Shown one piece after another: positions 43,813 through 54,400 of a stretch of 64,000 nucleotides of DNA. The position numbers and the translations under genes were made by a program. The DNA is from Yamagishiella unicocca (taxonomy: Eukaryota > Chlorophyta > Chlorophyceae > Chlamydomonadales > Volvocaceae): the NCBI GenBank assembly GCA_003116995.1, contig BDSL01000057.1, positions 310,001-374,000 on the forward strand, read 5' to 3'. The first letter of the stretch is position 1. Each line of letters starts with the position of its first letter. Under the pieces are notes generated by a model. The model had not been told where the DNA came from. It did not search any database and was given only the letters and a program-made list of their open reading frames with translations.

Positions 43813-44981
43813 TTCTTGTCCTCAGTACGTTACAAGTTTGAACAGTCCCGCACGCCGGCACTCAGCTCCCGGCGGCAAAAACCCTCCCAAGTAGCACTAA
43901 AACCGGCACTCAGATCCCGGTAATCCCCTGACCGGCACTCAGTTCCCGGCATCCCCATCTCCCAAACCAGCTGCAAAACGGAAAGGGCAAACAATCGTCA
44001 GTCGACAGATTTTTCATGTTGCCTATAGTGGCCGGTAGTACAACATCAAATTGCATCATCCCCCACAACCAGCCCACCAGGCTGCAGGGGCCGGCAGGTT
44101 CCCGTCGTTCATGTTGGAATCAACTATTAGGGTCAACTAGGAATATACTATGATAATGTTATACTACGGCGGATACCGCTGAAAGCGGGATCAGCCTAGT
44201 TATCAATACGACGGAGTACGGCTGTGCCGTACTTCGTCCAAGAACTAGCCTTCTCTTACAGAGAAGTCTGCGTTTCTTGTCCTCAGTACGTTACAAGTTT
44301 GAACAGTCCCGCACGCCGGCACTCAGCTCCCGGCGGCAAAAAATCTCCCAAGTAGCACTAAAACCGGCACTCAGATCCCGGTAATCCCCTGACCGGCACT
44401 CAGTTCCCGGCATCCCCATCTCCCAAACCAGCTGCAAAACGGAAAGGGCAAACAATCGTCAGTCGACAGATTTTTCATGTTGCCTATAGTGGCCGGTAGT
44501 ACAACATCAAATTGCATCATCCCCCACAACCAGCCCACCAGGCTGCAGGGGCCGGCAGGTTCCCGTCGTTCATGTTGGAATCAACTATTAGGGTCAACTA
44601 GGAATATACTATGATAATGTTATACTACGGCGGATACCGCTGAAAGCGGGATCAGCCTAGTTATCAATACGACGGAGTACGGCTGTGCCGTACTTCGTCC
44701 AAGAACTAGCCTTCTCTTACAGAGAAGTCTGCGTTTCTTGTCCTCAGTACGTTACAAGTTTGAACAGTCCCGCACGCCGGCACTCAGCTCCCGGCGGCAA
44801 AAAATCTCCCAAGTAGCACTAAAACCGGCACTCAGATCCCGGTAATCCCCTGACCGGCACTCAGTTCCCGGCATCCCCATCTCCCAAACCAGCTGCAAAA
44901 CGGAAAGGGCAAACAATCGTCAGTCGACAGATTTTTCATGTTGCCTATAGTGGCCGGTAGTACAACATCAAATTGCATCAT
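43813..44981. repeat. Split direct repeats A-B-A-B-A of the DIRS-like element
   Basis: A copies begin near 43813, 44274 and 44735; B copies near 44060 and 44521. Copies 2 and 3 match each other; the outermost A differs at a few bases (AACCC for AATC near 43880). Each A contains CCGGCACTCAGNTCCCGG three times (43855, 43903, 43932 in the first). Each B contains a hairpin GTACGGC-TGT-GCCGTAC and a second CTTCTC-TTACA-GAGAAG. Confidence 0.9.
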
Positions 44982-45014
44982 CTCCGGACCTTGAAAGTAG
45001 CAACAGATATCGCT

Positions 45015-45876
45015 TCAGGCAGGGCCGAGGCGGAGGCCGAGCCGGCCCGTGACCTCAACCTGGTTCTCAGCGCTCTCGCGCACGTAGGTGAACTCGAACA
45101 CTTGGTTGCTCTTCCAGCGACCGAGTTTCTGCACTACGGTGCGGTCGGCGCCATTTGCGACAGCGGTTGTCGCGCCTCCGCGGCGCAGATCGTGCGGGCA
45201 TAGGGTGGTGCGGATCCCAGCTACGCTGCACAGGCGCTTGAGTGCGGCCCGAAAATCGTCGTAAGAGAGTGGCGGGATTACGGCTGGCAGGGCTGCTGTG
45301 AGCTGCGCGAAACGGCCTGTGCGGGGGTTGATGGCCCGCAGTAGTGGCCCGACGTCTTCGGCATCTTCCAATGCGCCGTTCCCACCTCGGCGTGGGCGAA
45401 GGCTGGGGAGCCTTTTGTACTCGCCAATGGTGAGCAGCGTGGCGAGTAGCTGCACGGGGCAGCATGGTCCGCCGACCCGACCAATGGTGACTACTGCGCC
45501 TCCGCAGTACTGATCGGTTTTACTGCGGTAAAGATAGATCTCGACCCGGTCGTCGTAAAACCGTAGTAGCTCCTCGTGCACTAGGATGTGTGCGAGGTCA
45601 TCGTAGCGTAGTAGGCCGGCGAACGCTATGATGGCGCACGTAACGATCATGCGGGTTTCTAGCGGCGTGTCGTCGTGTAGGTGGACTTCTACTAGTTTCT
45701 GCATCTCCTCTGGTGTTGCAACACCACGTGGGCGTCGGTTGCTGCACAGGGTGCGGCGCGCCGCTTCCCTTGCAGATTTGCACAGCGGTGTCGCGCATGG
45801 CCATGGAAGGCCAGCTAGGTCGTGGAAAGCTGTGATAGCGGCGCTGGCGCGTTCTACGGCTTGTGGGCCAATATGG
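45015..45876 (-). CDS. Tyrosine recombinase of the DIRS-like element (N-terminus lost)
   Basis: Integrase of the phage-type tyrosine recombinase family, which in DIRS elements inserts a circular DNA intermediate. The native sequence reads from the spacer (HIGPQAVERASAAITAFHDL) to TGA 45017-45015, about 287 residues. Catalytic region: Arg in FAGLLRYDDL, Lys in YRSKTDQYC, the H-x-x-R of PHDLRRGGAT, then LGRWKS and the probable nucleophile Tyr in FEFTYV. The open frame continues into the right arm up to 46034, but those residues are antisense to the other recombinase copy and not native. A true start codon and the N-terminal end of the core-binding domain are missing, so activity is doubtful. 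Confidence 0.8.
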
Positions 45877-46647
45877 CTGTGCAAATCTGCAAGGGAAGCG
45901 GCGCGCCGCACCCTGTGCAGCAACCGACGCCCACGTGGTGTTGCAACACCAGAGGAGATGCAGAAACTAGTAGAAGTCCACCTACACGACGACACGCCGC
46001 TAGAAACCCGCATGATCGTTACGTGCGCCATCATAGCGTTCGCCGGCCTACTACGCTACGATGACCTCGCACACATCCTAGTGCACGAGGAGCTACTACG
46101 GTTTTACGACGACCGGGTCGAGATCTATCTTTACCGCAGTAAAACCGATCAGTACTGCGGAGGCGCAGTAGTCACCATTGGTCGGGTCGGCGGACCATGC
46201 TGCCCCGTGCAGCTACTCGCCACGCTGCTCACCATTGGCGAGTACAAAAGGCTCCCCAGCCTTCGCCCACGCCGAGGTGGGAACGGCGCATTGGAAGATG
46301 CCGAAGACGTCGGGCCACTACTGCGGGCCATCAACCCCCGCACAGGCCGTTTCGCGCAGCTCACAGCAGCCCTGCCAGCCGTAATCCCGCCACTCTCTTA
46401 CGACGATTTTCGGGCCGCACTCAAGCGCCTGTGCAGCGTAGCTGGGATCCGCACCACCCTATGCCCGCACGATCTGCGCCGCGGAGGCGCGACAACCGCT
46501 GTCGCAAATGGCGCCGACCGCACCGTAGTGCAGAAACTCGGTCGCTGGAAGAGCAACCAAGTGTTCGAGTTCACCTACGTGCGCGAGAGCGCTGAGAACC
46601 AGGTTGAGGTCACGGGCCGGCTCGGCCTCCGCCTCGGCCCTGCCTGA
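45877..46647 (+). pseudogene. Inverted second copy of the tyrosine recombinase, truncated
   Basis: Right arm of the palindrome; catalytic domain identical to the minus-strand copy (all R-K-HxxR-Y motifs present) but lacking even the spacer-coded N-terminal part. The open frame extends back to 45628 only because it reads the antisense of the left copy. Confidence 0.8.
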
Positions 46648-47060
46648 AGCGATATCTGTTGCTACTTTCAAGGTCCGGAGATGATGCAATTTGATGTTGT
46701 ACTACCGGCCACTATAGGCAACATGAAAAATCTGTCGACTGACGATTGTTTGCCCTTTCCGTTTTGCAGCTGGTTTGGGAGATGGGGATGCCGGGAACTG
46801 AGTGCCGGTCAGGGGATTACCGGGATCTGAGTGCCGGTTTTAGTGCTACTTGGGAGATTTTTTGCCGCCGGGAGCTGAGTGCCGGCGTGCGGGACTGTTC
46901 AAACTTGTAACGTACTGAGGACAAGAAACGCAGACTTCTCTGTAAGAGAAGGCTAGTTCTTGGACGAAGTACGGCACAGCCGTACTCCGTCGTATTGATA
47001 ACTAGGCTGATCCCGCTTTCAGCGGTATCCGCCGTAGTATAACATTATCATAGTATATTC

Positions 47061-47807
47061 CTAGTTGACCCTAATAGTTGATTCCAACATGAACGACGGG
47101 AACCTGCCGGCCCACAACCCTGCAGGCTGGTGCTGGGGCGCAGGTTGGCCATATTGCCCTTGTGCTGCGCCGCCGCGACCTCCACCTAAACCGCGCTGGC
47201 GCTTCCTGGCTTCTGCTACGGGCGGTGGCCGCGGTTCGGCGCGCGGGTCGATACCCTTAACGCTCTTCACCTCTTTGCACGCTTGCTTGTAGACGGTGTG
47301 ATCGAGGTCGAACAGGCGGATCGCTCCGGTCTCGACTTCCGGGGTAGGCTGGAGCGCCAGCCCTACGCGGTCCTGGTAGTATGCCGAGCGCACTTCCGTG
47401 TGCAATGTGCTGCACCTGGCTCCTGCTTCGCTGGCTGCTCGGTATACGTCGACCAGCCGTGATCCGGCGACGGCCTCCTGCGTGATGACTTCGACGACAG
47501 GGAGTGCCTCCGCCGGCAGAAAAGGCTTCACCGCATCCACGAGTTTTATGATTGACCAAAGCTTGCTGCCAAGCAGGAAGGTGTGGTCGAACTCCTCCTG
47601 CAAGCTGCGAGGCCTATCCGGGCCCGCGATATCCACAGGCTTGCGGTATCGCATCTCAAATTCGGCTTTGGCTTGCGCCTTAACCGTCTGTGCTAATGTG
47701 TAATTATTGGCAGCTACGATAGCTTCTTGTTGCGGTGGATCCCGCCGCAGCCCCGGTAGCTGCTGCTGCATAATGGCTGCAGGGGCCGGCAGGTTCCCGT
47801 CGTTCAT
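47061..47807 (-). CDS. Gag-like ORF of the DIRS-like element, truncated at the C-terminus
   Basis: About 248 residues from ATG 47807, which lies inside the terminal B repeat (MNDGNLPAPAAIMQQQLPGL). The central part is helical (for example FDHTFLLGSKLWSIIKLVDA), and a basic Gly/Arg-rich tail (RKRQRGLGGGRGGAAQGQYG) resembles nucleic-acid-binding ends of Gag proteins. The last ~17 residues come from the antisense of the inverted B repeat, so the original C-terminus has been cut off at the rearrangement near 47112. No zinc knuckle. The Gag role is inferred from position and composition. Confidence 0.55.
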   Translation of the reverse strand: MNDGNLPAPAAIMQQQLPGLRRDPPQQEAIVAANNYTLAQTVKAQAKAEFEMRYRKPVDIAGPDRPRSLQEEFDHTFLLGSKLWSIIKLVDAVKPFLPAEALPVVEVITQEAVAGSRLVDVYRAASEAGARCSTLHTEVRSAYYQDRVGLALQPTPEVETGAIRLFDLDHTVYKQACKEVKSVKGIDPRAEPRPPPVAEARKRQRGLGGGRGGAAQGQYGQPAPQHQPAGLWAGRFPSFMLESTIRVN

Positions 47808-47968
47808 GTTGGAATCAACTATTAGGGACAACTAGGAATATACTATGATAATGTTATACTACGGCGGATACCGCTGAAAGCGGGATCAGCCTAGTTATCA
47901 GTAAGACGGAGTACGGCTGTGCCGTACTTCGTCCAAGAACTAGCCTTCTCTTACAGAGAAGTCTGCGT
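47775..47968. repeat. Outer B repeat, right terminus of the DIRS-like element
   Basis: Same orientation as the left B copies but with a few substitutions (GGGACAAC for GGGTCAAC; ATCAGTAAGACGG for ATCAATACGACGG), so it is older than the identical inner copies. Ends at GTCTGCGT. Confidence 0.85.
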
Positions 47969-50221
47969 GTGCGGTGGCAGGAATTAGTAGTAGTATCAGT
48001 AGTAGTCACTGTCACAGTGGGCCCCAGACCATGTGGTAGAGCCACTCCGACCAGAGAACAAGGTTGTGTTTCGGGTGCGGCTGGTTGCGGATTTGGCCGG
48101 GCTGGCTAGGGTGTGTGTGGAGGTGGGGAGGAGCTGGCGCCGTGGCGCGGATGCCGAGGGAGGCGGTGGCGAGCGGGGCTAGCTGGGAGTTCTGGGCAAG
48201 GTGGCGGCCAGGGGAGCTGCTGCAGCTGTGTGGCGCCACGGCTGCTGGCTGGCCCGACACGGTGTGGGCCCCGCCTCTGGTGGAGGCAGCGGCGGTATAT
48301 CGCAGCCATCAAGTAAGCCCAGGTACCGAAGGGGCCGCGCGAGCGGGCTGGGCGAAATCTGCGTCCACCACGCCCACGGTGTTGGGGTGGGCCAGCAACA
48401 GCGTGACACCTGATCCTCGCGTGACACCCGATCCTATACACCGACCTACCGCTGCCTCTGCGGACACGGAGTGCCTACCGCTGCCAGCATGTTAGAGCAA
48501 CTTGCGACCTGTAACAGCCCACTGTAACAGTTGCTACTACCAGTAGTAAGCCGAATAAGTCGATAGAATGGGTGGCCAAGACGCCCCACCAACCTGCAAA
48601 ATCCTGTTAAGCGGGATGCTTGCTAGAAACTCCTGCTGGGTGACTACCTGATGACATCTACCGACCTAGGTGACTTCTGCTGGGTGACTACCTGATGACA
48701 TCTACCGACCTAGGTGACTACCTGATGACACCTACCGACCTACGCACACTACTAGGACATTTTTGTCGTGTTTTTGCTACGCGATTTGATACTCCCGCAT
48801 CAGGTGCCACCCTACCTGCTCAACTTACCACCCATATGCGTTCGGACGCAGATCGATACGATGGCGGCTTCAATACTGGTACCGGCCGTGTTACTACCAC
48901 AAAAAGTAGCCGCCGTAGTTTGAGGGCACCACAAGAGGCATTCTTTGGAGCACTTCGCGTCCTAGCTCCTATTGAATGACCCAGCACGCAGGCACGTCCC
49001 CTGAGGCAGTTTGCGCGATTGCCAAACACTTCGCTTCTTGGCGAGCAATAATGACTTTTGAGCAATTGTTACGCAAATAAATCCATCGATACTATCATAT
49101 CCTGTACCTTGCTGAACTCAGTTCGTAAAACGATTTGCCCGTTCAACTGATACCGCATCTTGGCGTGCTGTCCCCTATCCCGGGACGTTGGCAAGCTCCG
49201 CAGCTTGTGAAGCGTACACGCGGCCGCGTCCCTCTGACAAATAAATGGCTTACACCCAATTAAGACCAGAAACGTTGGCCCGTTGGCGCAATCGGCCAGT
49301 AAAAAATGGAAGATGCAACTCATGTTCAAATAGTACAAACAAGAAGGATGATTTAACTTTTGGAACGCTGTCAATTGCTCGTTGTAAGCTTCGAGGAGGT
49401 AGAAGAACCTTAGGTTTAAGCAATGCCAGGCAATCGGCGGTCAAAAACGGCTGAGCGACAGAAACAAAGCACCGGCGGCAGCAGTCCCACAGTAGCAACC
49501 TTAGTTGCTACGTACAGGCGGGCACAGCTAGCCCCATGTCACTAAGTAGCTATCAAGCACGACCACACTACATCAGCTTAATAGAAGTACTCTCTAGGAC
49601 GCACACATTCCTTAAAACCTTCACCAAGGATTTAGATATGAGGAGCTCTCGTGAGACAATACACAATAATGATGCCCCTCTCGATGCCTAAAGCAAAATC
49701 CATCAAGTTCAAGTGCACCAACACCTATCGGGGTGCGGGCACCGACCAAATGCAACAGCTCCGACGCCTGCTGGCCGCACGCACGCATGGTGTGTTGCTG
49801 CTGGCTACGAGTACGCCTGAGCCGGCGATAGCACAAATACAAACGGTTCCCCGGCAACCGTATCGCAACAGGCAACGCACTAGGAGCGCACTCTCTCTCC
49901 ACCAGGCCGCTGCCTTGACTTGGATCAAAAGGCCATTCGCTACGCATAAGGAAACGGAAATGGACACACGCCCGACCTCAAAGGACAGTCACGACCCCGG
50001 CCAGGGCTCGGTTCTACCCGCGCTTCGCTCGACCTCGCCCTAGCAGTCCTCTACTACAACCAACCTACCCGGAAATACCCAAACCGTCCCTCCATACATA
50101 TCTCTGCCTACTGCCACATCCGCTTCTTGACAATACCACGCTAGCGCAAGGGCCCTGGGGCGTGCAGCTGCCCCAACCCACCGCCCGCCATGCGGATTGT
50201 TGCAGCGCTTTCAATTCACCC
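47969..50221. other. Repeat-rich stretch without supported genes
   Basis: Begins with a minus-strand LINE-like end (47978-48060: tail of AGTAGT units, then CACAGTGGGCCCCAGACC), directly beside the DIRS-like terminus. A fragment of the same end lies at 48510-48545. A 44-bp tandem repeat containing TGACTACCTGATGACATCTA lies at 48633-48737. The frame at 48695-48979 reads open but starts inside that repeat and has no family match. Confidence 0.45.
48633..48737. repeat. Tandem repeat with ACCTGATGACATCTACCGAC
   Basis: Two full units of 44 bp (from 48633 and 48677) followed by a shorter third copy from 48713. Confidence 0.85.
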
Positions 50222-50947
50222 GAGTACCAAGTATAAGCCCCTCTGCAGCTCAGCCAGTTGTAGTTGTAATCGTTACAGTGGGCTCCAGACCTGAAAAGGT
50301 AGAGCCATCGGGCGCATCGCCTGACACTGAAAAAGACAAGGAAAGCTGAGAAAACCGACGGTTCCGAAAGACAAACCACCCAGAGCCTCACAACCGAGAG
50401 CCCAGAGGAAACAGCAAGCACCAATACACAGGGGGAGGTTGCGCTGATGGCTCCCCTGCACATGGCCACATGCATCCCAAGCAGACCCCCGAATGGAGAG
50501 ACAGCAGCACGCCTCGGCAACACAATCGGATAACTCCCCCCCCAAGATCCCGAAAACGTCCCACACCCGAAACGGGCCGATGCCCATAGCGAGACGGGAA
50601 GAAACAATGGTACTTAATACCATCAACCAGTTGAGGTCAACACCAACAGCAGTCTCTAGAAAAAGGCAGACCGGCAACACGCCCGAATGGCTGAGCCGTG
50701 GCGCAACCTTCGCCTGCAATACGGAAACCACTTCAGTATGCAACGCCAGGTAGCTTTGCAGGACTTGCGTAGGCTGCGTACTGGCACCGGCTGCGGCATG
50801 CGCGAGAGACACCAGAGCCGACGAAGCTGTGTCGGCGAAAGCTACCAGAGTCCAGAGAAATGCTGAAAGAAGACCACAAAGTAGGATACAGCCCGCAGGA
50901 CTGATCAGGTAGAGCGACGACCGAAGCCGCCGCTGAGAGGCCATCAT
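50222..50947 (-). mobile_element. Fragment of a LINE-like element with long 3' part
   Basis: The minus-strand 3' end (50395-50222) matches the three intronic repeats and ends GGAGCCCACTGTAAC followed by a TACAAC-type tail. Upstream, a frame from ATG 50947 to 50273 encodes ~224 hydrophobic residues (for example GCILLCGLLSAFLWTLVAFA) and runs into the repeat end, which suggests element sequence and not a host gene. No reverse transcriptase or endonuclease motif is present, so the class is inferred from 3' anchoring and variable 5' truncation. Confidence 0.45.
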
Positions 50948-51421
50948 TGGCGAAGTTGATACTTCGCAACGAAGGGCGTGGGTGACCACCAGGCTAGCTG
51001 GACAGCCACAGGATACTCAGCGCAGGCACTCTGCAAAGCCACCGTGACGAGCCAGTATGGCCGCGGCGAACGAAGGTGTGAACCAGATTGCTGCGAGCTG
51101 GATGGGATCCGACCGGTGCCGAAAGTTCCCGGGCGATGCGGGAGCTCCTCCTCCACGTACCAGACGACACCGCCATTCCATCCTCCTGAACTCCCATCTA
51201 GACGACCGGCAACAGCAAGCAGCTCCCATCTGGCCCCATGCACCGACGCTCGCGCGCCCCCTAAGGGGTCACGTGGTGCGAGTTTCCGCAGTATGAGTAT
51301 GAGTGTTTTCCAGCCAGTTGTTTTTTACCTAACTGCCACTTGCACGTATCCGGTACCTAGGTCAGATTGTTCAATGCTGCTGCTCGGATAACATGAACTC
51401 AGCGGTGGTGCCGCTGGTCAA
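50948..51421. other. 3' flank of ABCG copy 2
   Basis: No gene seen. The 3' UTR of ABCG copy 2 must end here or further left; the first TTACA (TGTAA on the minus strand) is at 50273-50277, inside the LINE-like end. Confidence 0.4.
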
Positions 51422-54400
51422 TTAGTGCTTAATGAAACGGACGCCCAGATAGGCAATGACGCGACAAAATATGATGTAGCCAATGAGCACTCCCGCGCAG
51501 CCACCGATGGAGATATAGTCGAGGCCGAGCGTGTTGATGGTCTGCTCGCCGGTGGTGATTGGGCATCTCCCAGCGGAGGTAAGCTGACTCGGAGTGCAGT
51601 ACAGCTTCAGGCCGTGCAGCTCGTTGAGAGAAATGCCCACGTACCTGCAACGAGCGAGCAACGTTAATTGCGGTATGGGATGGATAGTCGACAGGGAGCA
51701 GCATAACATTCTGAAGGTAAGATGACAGCTACTACATACGGATATGCCGGTAATGGTGTGGCCACAATAAGTGCCATCGTGAATTAACATGTGCTGGCAT
51801 GTGTGTTCCAGGTACTGGCGTACGCATTATGCATGCACGAGCAAAGCGAGTATGCTGCAGGTGGCGGCATAAACCCCGCGGGACATGTGCGCGCGTACTC
51901 ACGTGTATTGCACGTACGACAGCGCGTTGAGCCATTCGAAGTACTTGGGGATGTTGGCGGGCGACAAGAAGAAGCCTCCGAAGAGGCGGCAGACCTCGAG
52001 GGCCTGCTCGTCAGCGGCCGAGGGAATTGCCAGAAGTTTAAACAATGTGAAATTAAAGATTACATGGAAAAATCCGTGCACAGTACGCAAACGAGGAAAA
52101 CAATTCGACCATTCAACCGGCTGCCCTACGTGCGACTTTCTATTGCCATGTCGCGATACATGTCGTGGAGTCCTTGATACCGCTGGCCCCTTCACAGCAG
52201 TACAGTCCATGCGTCCCAGCTAAGTGTGACTCCCTGCTCCGTCCTGGATGAAGTTTAGCACACGCAGAACCCACGTGGCCCCCCGCCCTCCCTCCCCTAG
52301 CATCATCCCGGACGGAAGGTCCACCCCGTCCGTCCCTCCGTCGTCGCGCACCGCAATTCGTTGCAACACCGATCACGCACGCACCATGGGCAGAACGGTC
52401 ACGGACATGTCGGTGGTCCTCGCCAGGGCCGACACAGCTAGCGCCAGACTGGTGGCAGCGAGTGAACAAAGTACCATGAAGCCCGTGAAGATGAAGAACT
52501 TGGCAGCTACTGCCTGGAAGCCCACCAGCCAGTAAACGATGCAGGAGAAGATGATGGGGGCTGGCAGCTGCGTCAGCGTCTCGGCTGTGATTTTGGCAAG
52601 GAAGTAGGCGCTGACGTGGTAGGTGCCCGCGGCGCGCTCGCGTAACGACAGCATGCGCTCGGAGGGAAATGAGTTGATGACGATCAGAGCGCCGAACATA
52701 CCCTGCGGTACAACGGAAGAGTGGAGGCCGCCGGGAGGTCGATGACTGTCGCCTGCGTGGTTGTTGCCGTCCATTGCCACAGCCACGCACGTACATCGCT
52801 ACACGTCTTCCTATAAAAGGAGTAAGGTCTTCGTGGGCCAGCAAATAAGCGCGCCCGAGCGATGCCTTATGTTCCGGCACGGCAGAACGTTCAGACTGCC
52901 GTAAGTTCGACAGATACATCACATGTACTGTTTGGGCCACATCTTCAACACGCAAGTCCGCCCTAACCTATGGCCCCGCCTCCGCACGCACCTGGTTAAT
53001 AACCGTGAAGAAGAGCACGGGCTGACGGCGCGTGGTGGACGATTGGCTGGTGCCAATTTGCAAGAAGACGGTGCCGATGAGGACGGCCATTACCACGGTT
53101 TGTGCCAGCAGGATTAGCGTGGTGTTGCGCTTCCGCCACGTCTCCTTGAGGCTGCGGTGCAGCAGCACTTTGAACTGGGTGATCCAGGGGGTCGCGTCGC
53201 GCGGCAGAATCAGCGGCTTAGGGTTGTCGAGCAGGTGCTCCACCATGGGCGCCGTGTACTGGCGGCGCAGCGCCTGCTCCTTCTCCACGAGGCTCTCCAC
53301 GCTGTCATTCGTGTTGGGCGTGATGACGTCTGAGGACCAGCAGTACGGCAGCGGAGGCAAACGGATTCAGTTAGGGAAGGAGACCTGCTGACGGTTGTTT
53401 TTTGTGGAAAGGAGACCAGCCCTCAGCAATCACGATCGAGTCCGTGAGTCGTGCAAGCTTACTACGCCAAATCCCTGCGTAAACACTATCGATCAAAGGG
53501 ACACTTTCCTTACTAATAATGCGGAAGCAAATGTTTCTTTCTAGGTCCGATCCGAGGTGGTATCGCTCGTTACGTGTCACGCGCAGCAGCTAGCGCTCAC
53601 CCAGGAAGTGGTCGGCGGGGTTCTCGTAGGCGGGGCATGGGAAACCCGAACGATCAAAATGGGCCAGGGCGCTCTTAGCGGGGCCCTGATAAACAATGTC
53701 GCCGCGATTTAGGAGGAGCAGCTGATCGAAGAGGTTGAAGATCTTTGCCTGCGGCCTGTGGTGAATTGTTTTACAGAGGAGGGGGAGGACCATCAGATAC
53801 ATGCTTGGGGCTCCGTCGTAAACTCCACACCGCTGGGTGGCTTGTCGACAACACACGACGCAGATGTGTCGACGGAGGGGACACGCAGGCAGAGGCAGCT
53901 CAGAGCAACGCGCGCTAGCACGGATCGGCGCTTGTATATATGTAGCGGTTTGCTGCCCTAGTACCCAACATCGATCCAACCAGCAACCTGTTAGGCGGTC
54001 CGTTACTGTCCGCCCTACTTATGAGCGATGTGGACGCCTTATACAGCCCATGGGGTATCCCGGCAGGGGCAGCACTTGCGGCTGATGTGAAGGGCATTAA
54101 TCGCATCCTAAATGAGAAGGGTGCGTGTCCCTCCATGTATATTATCGAGAGCTGCGCGCTTGGAGGCAACTCGTTGTTGGCACGGCCAACCAGGCGGAAG
54201 CGAGGTACCGCCACTCACTGGTGAATGGTGCAGCAAACGGTGCAGAGGCGGTTGGTCGCCAGGCGCCGCAGGAGCTTGCACAGTGACAGCGCAGTGACGC
54301 TGTCCAGGCCGCTAGTGGGCTCGTCCTGCGAGCGGGTGGGGCAGGGCAGAAAAACGCGTCATCATGGGGCAGAGTAGCATCAGCGGGTGGAGCAGGGCAG

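Larger units (their letters stand above)
44550..47112. repeat. Near-perfect 2.56-kb palindrome (arms about 1,236 bp, 91-bp spacer)
   Basis: Left arm 44550-45785 and right arm 45877-47112 are reverse complements with coordinates summing to 91662; every stretch I compared was identical, and the two recombinase translations agree completely. The spacer is 45786-45876. Each arm holds most of the recombinase gene, one A repeat and most of one B repeat. Confidence 0.92.
43813..47968 (-). mobile_element. Rearranged DIRS/PAT-like tyrosine-recombinase retroelement without reverse transcriptase
   Basis: Read on the minus strand: terminal repeat B (47968 to about 47775), gag-like ORF, an inverted block, tyrosine recombinase, then repeats A-B-A-B-A down to 43813. 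Repeat A is ~247 bp and B ~214 bp; together they tile with a 461-bp period (43820, 44281, 44742). One end being B and the other A-B-A is the split direct repeat layout of PAT-like elements, with one extra A-B unit here. The organisation, including repeat sizes, recalls the Chlamydomonas TOC1 element. No reverse transcriptase or RNase H frame is present; in its place is an inverted second copy of recombinase-A-B. There is no target duplication, as expected for this class. A non-autonomous derivative. Confidence 0.8.

Noticed and set aside
45628..45876. N-terminal 60 or so residues of the plus-strand 339-residue recombinase frame
   Set aside because: They are the antisense of the minus-strand recombinase, created by the palindrome.
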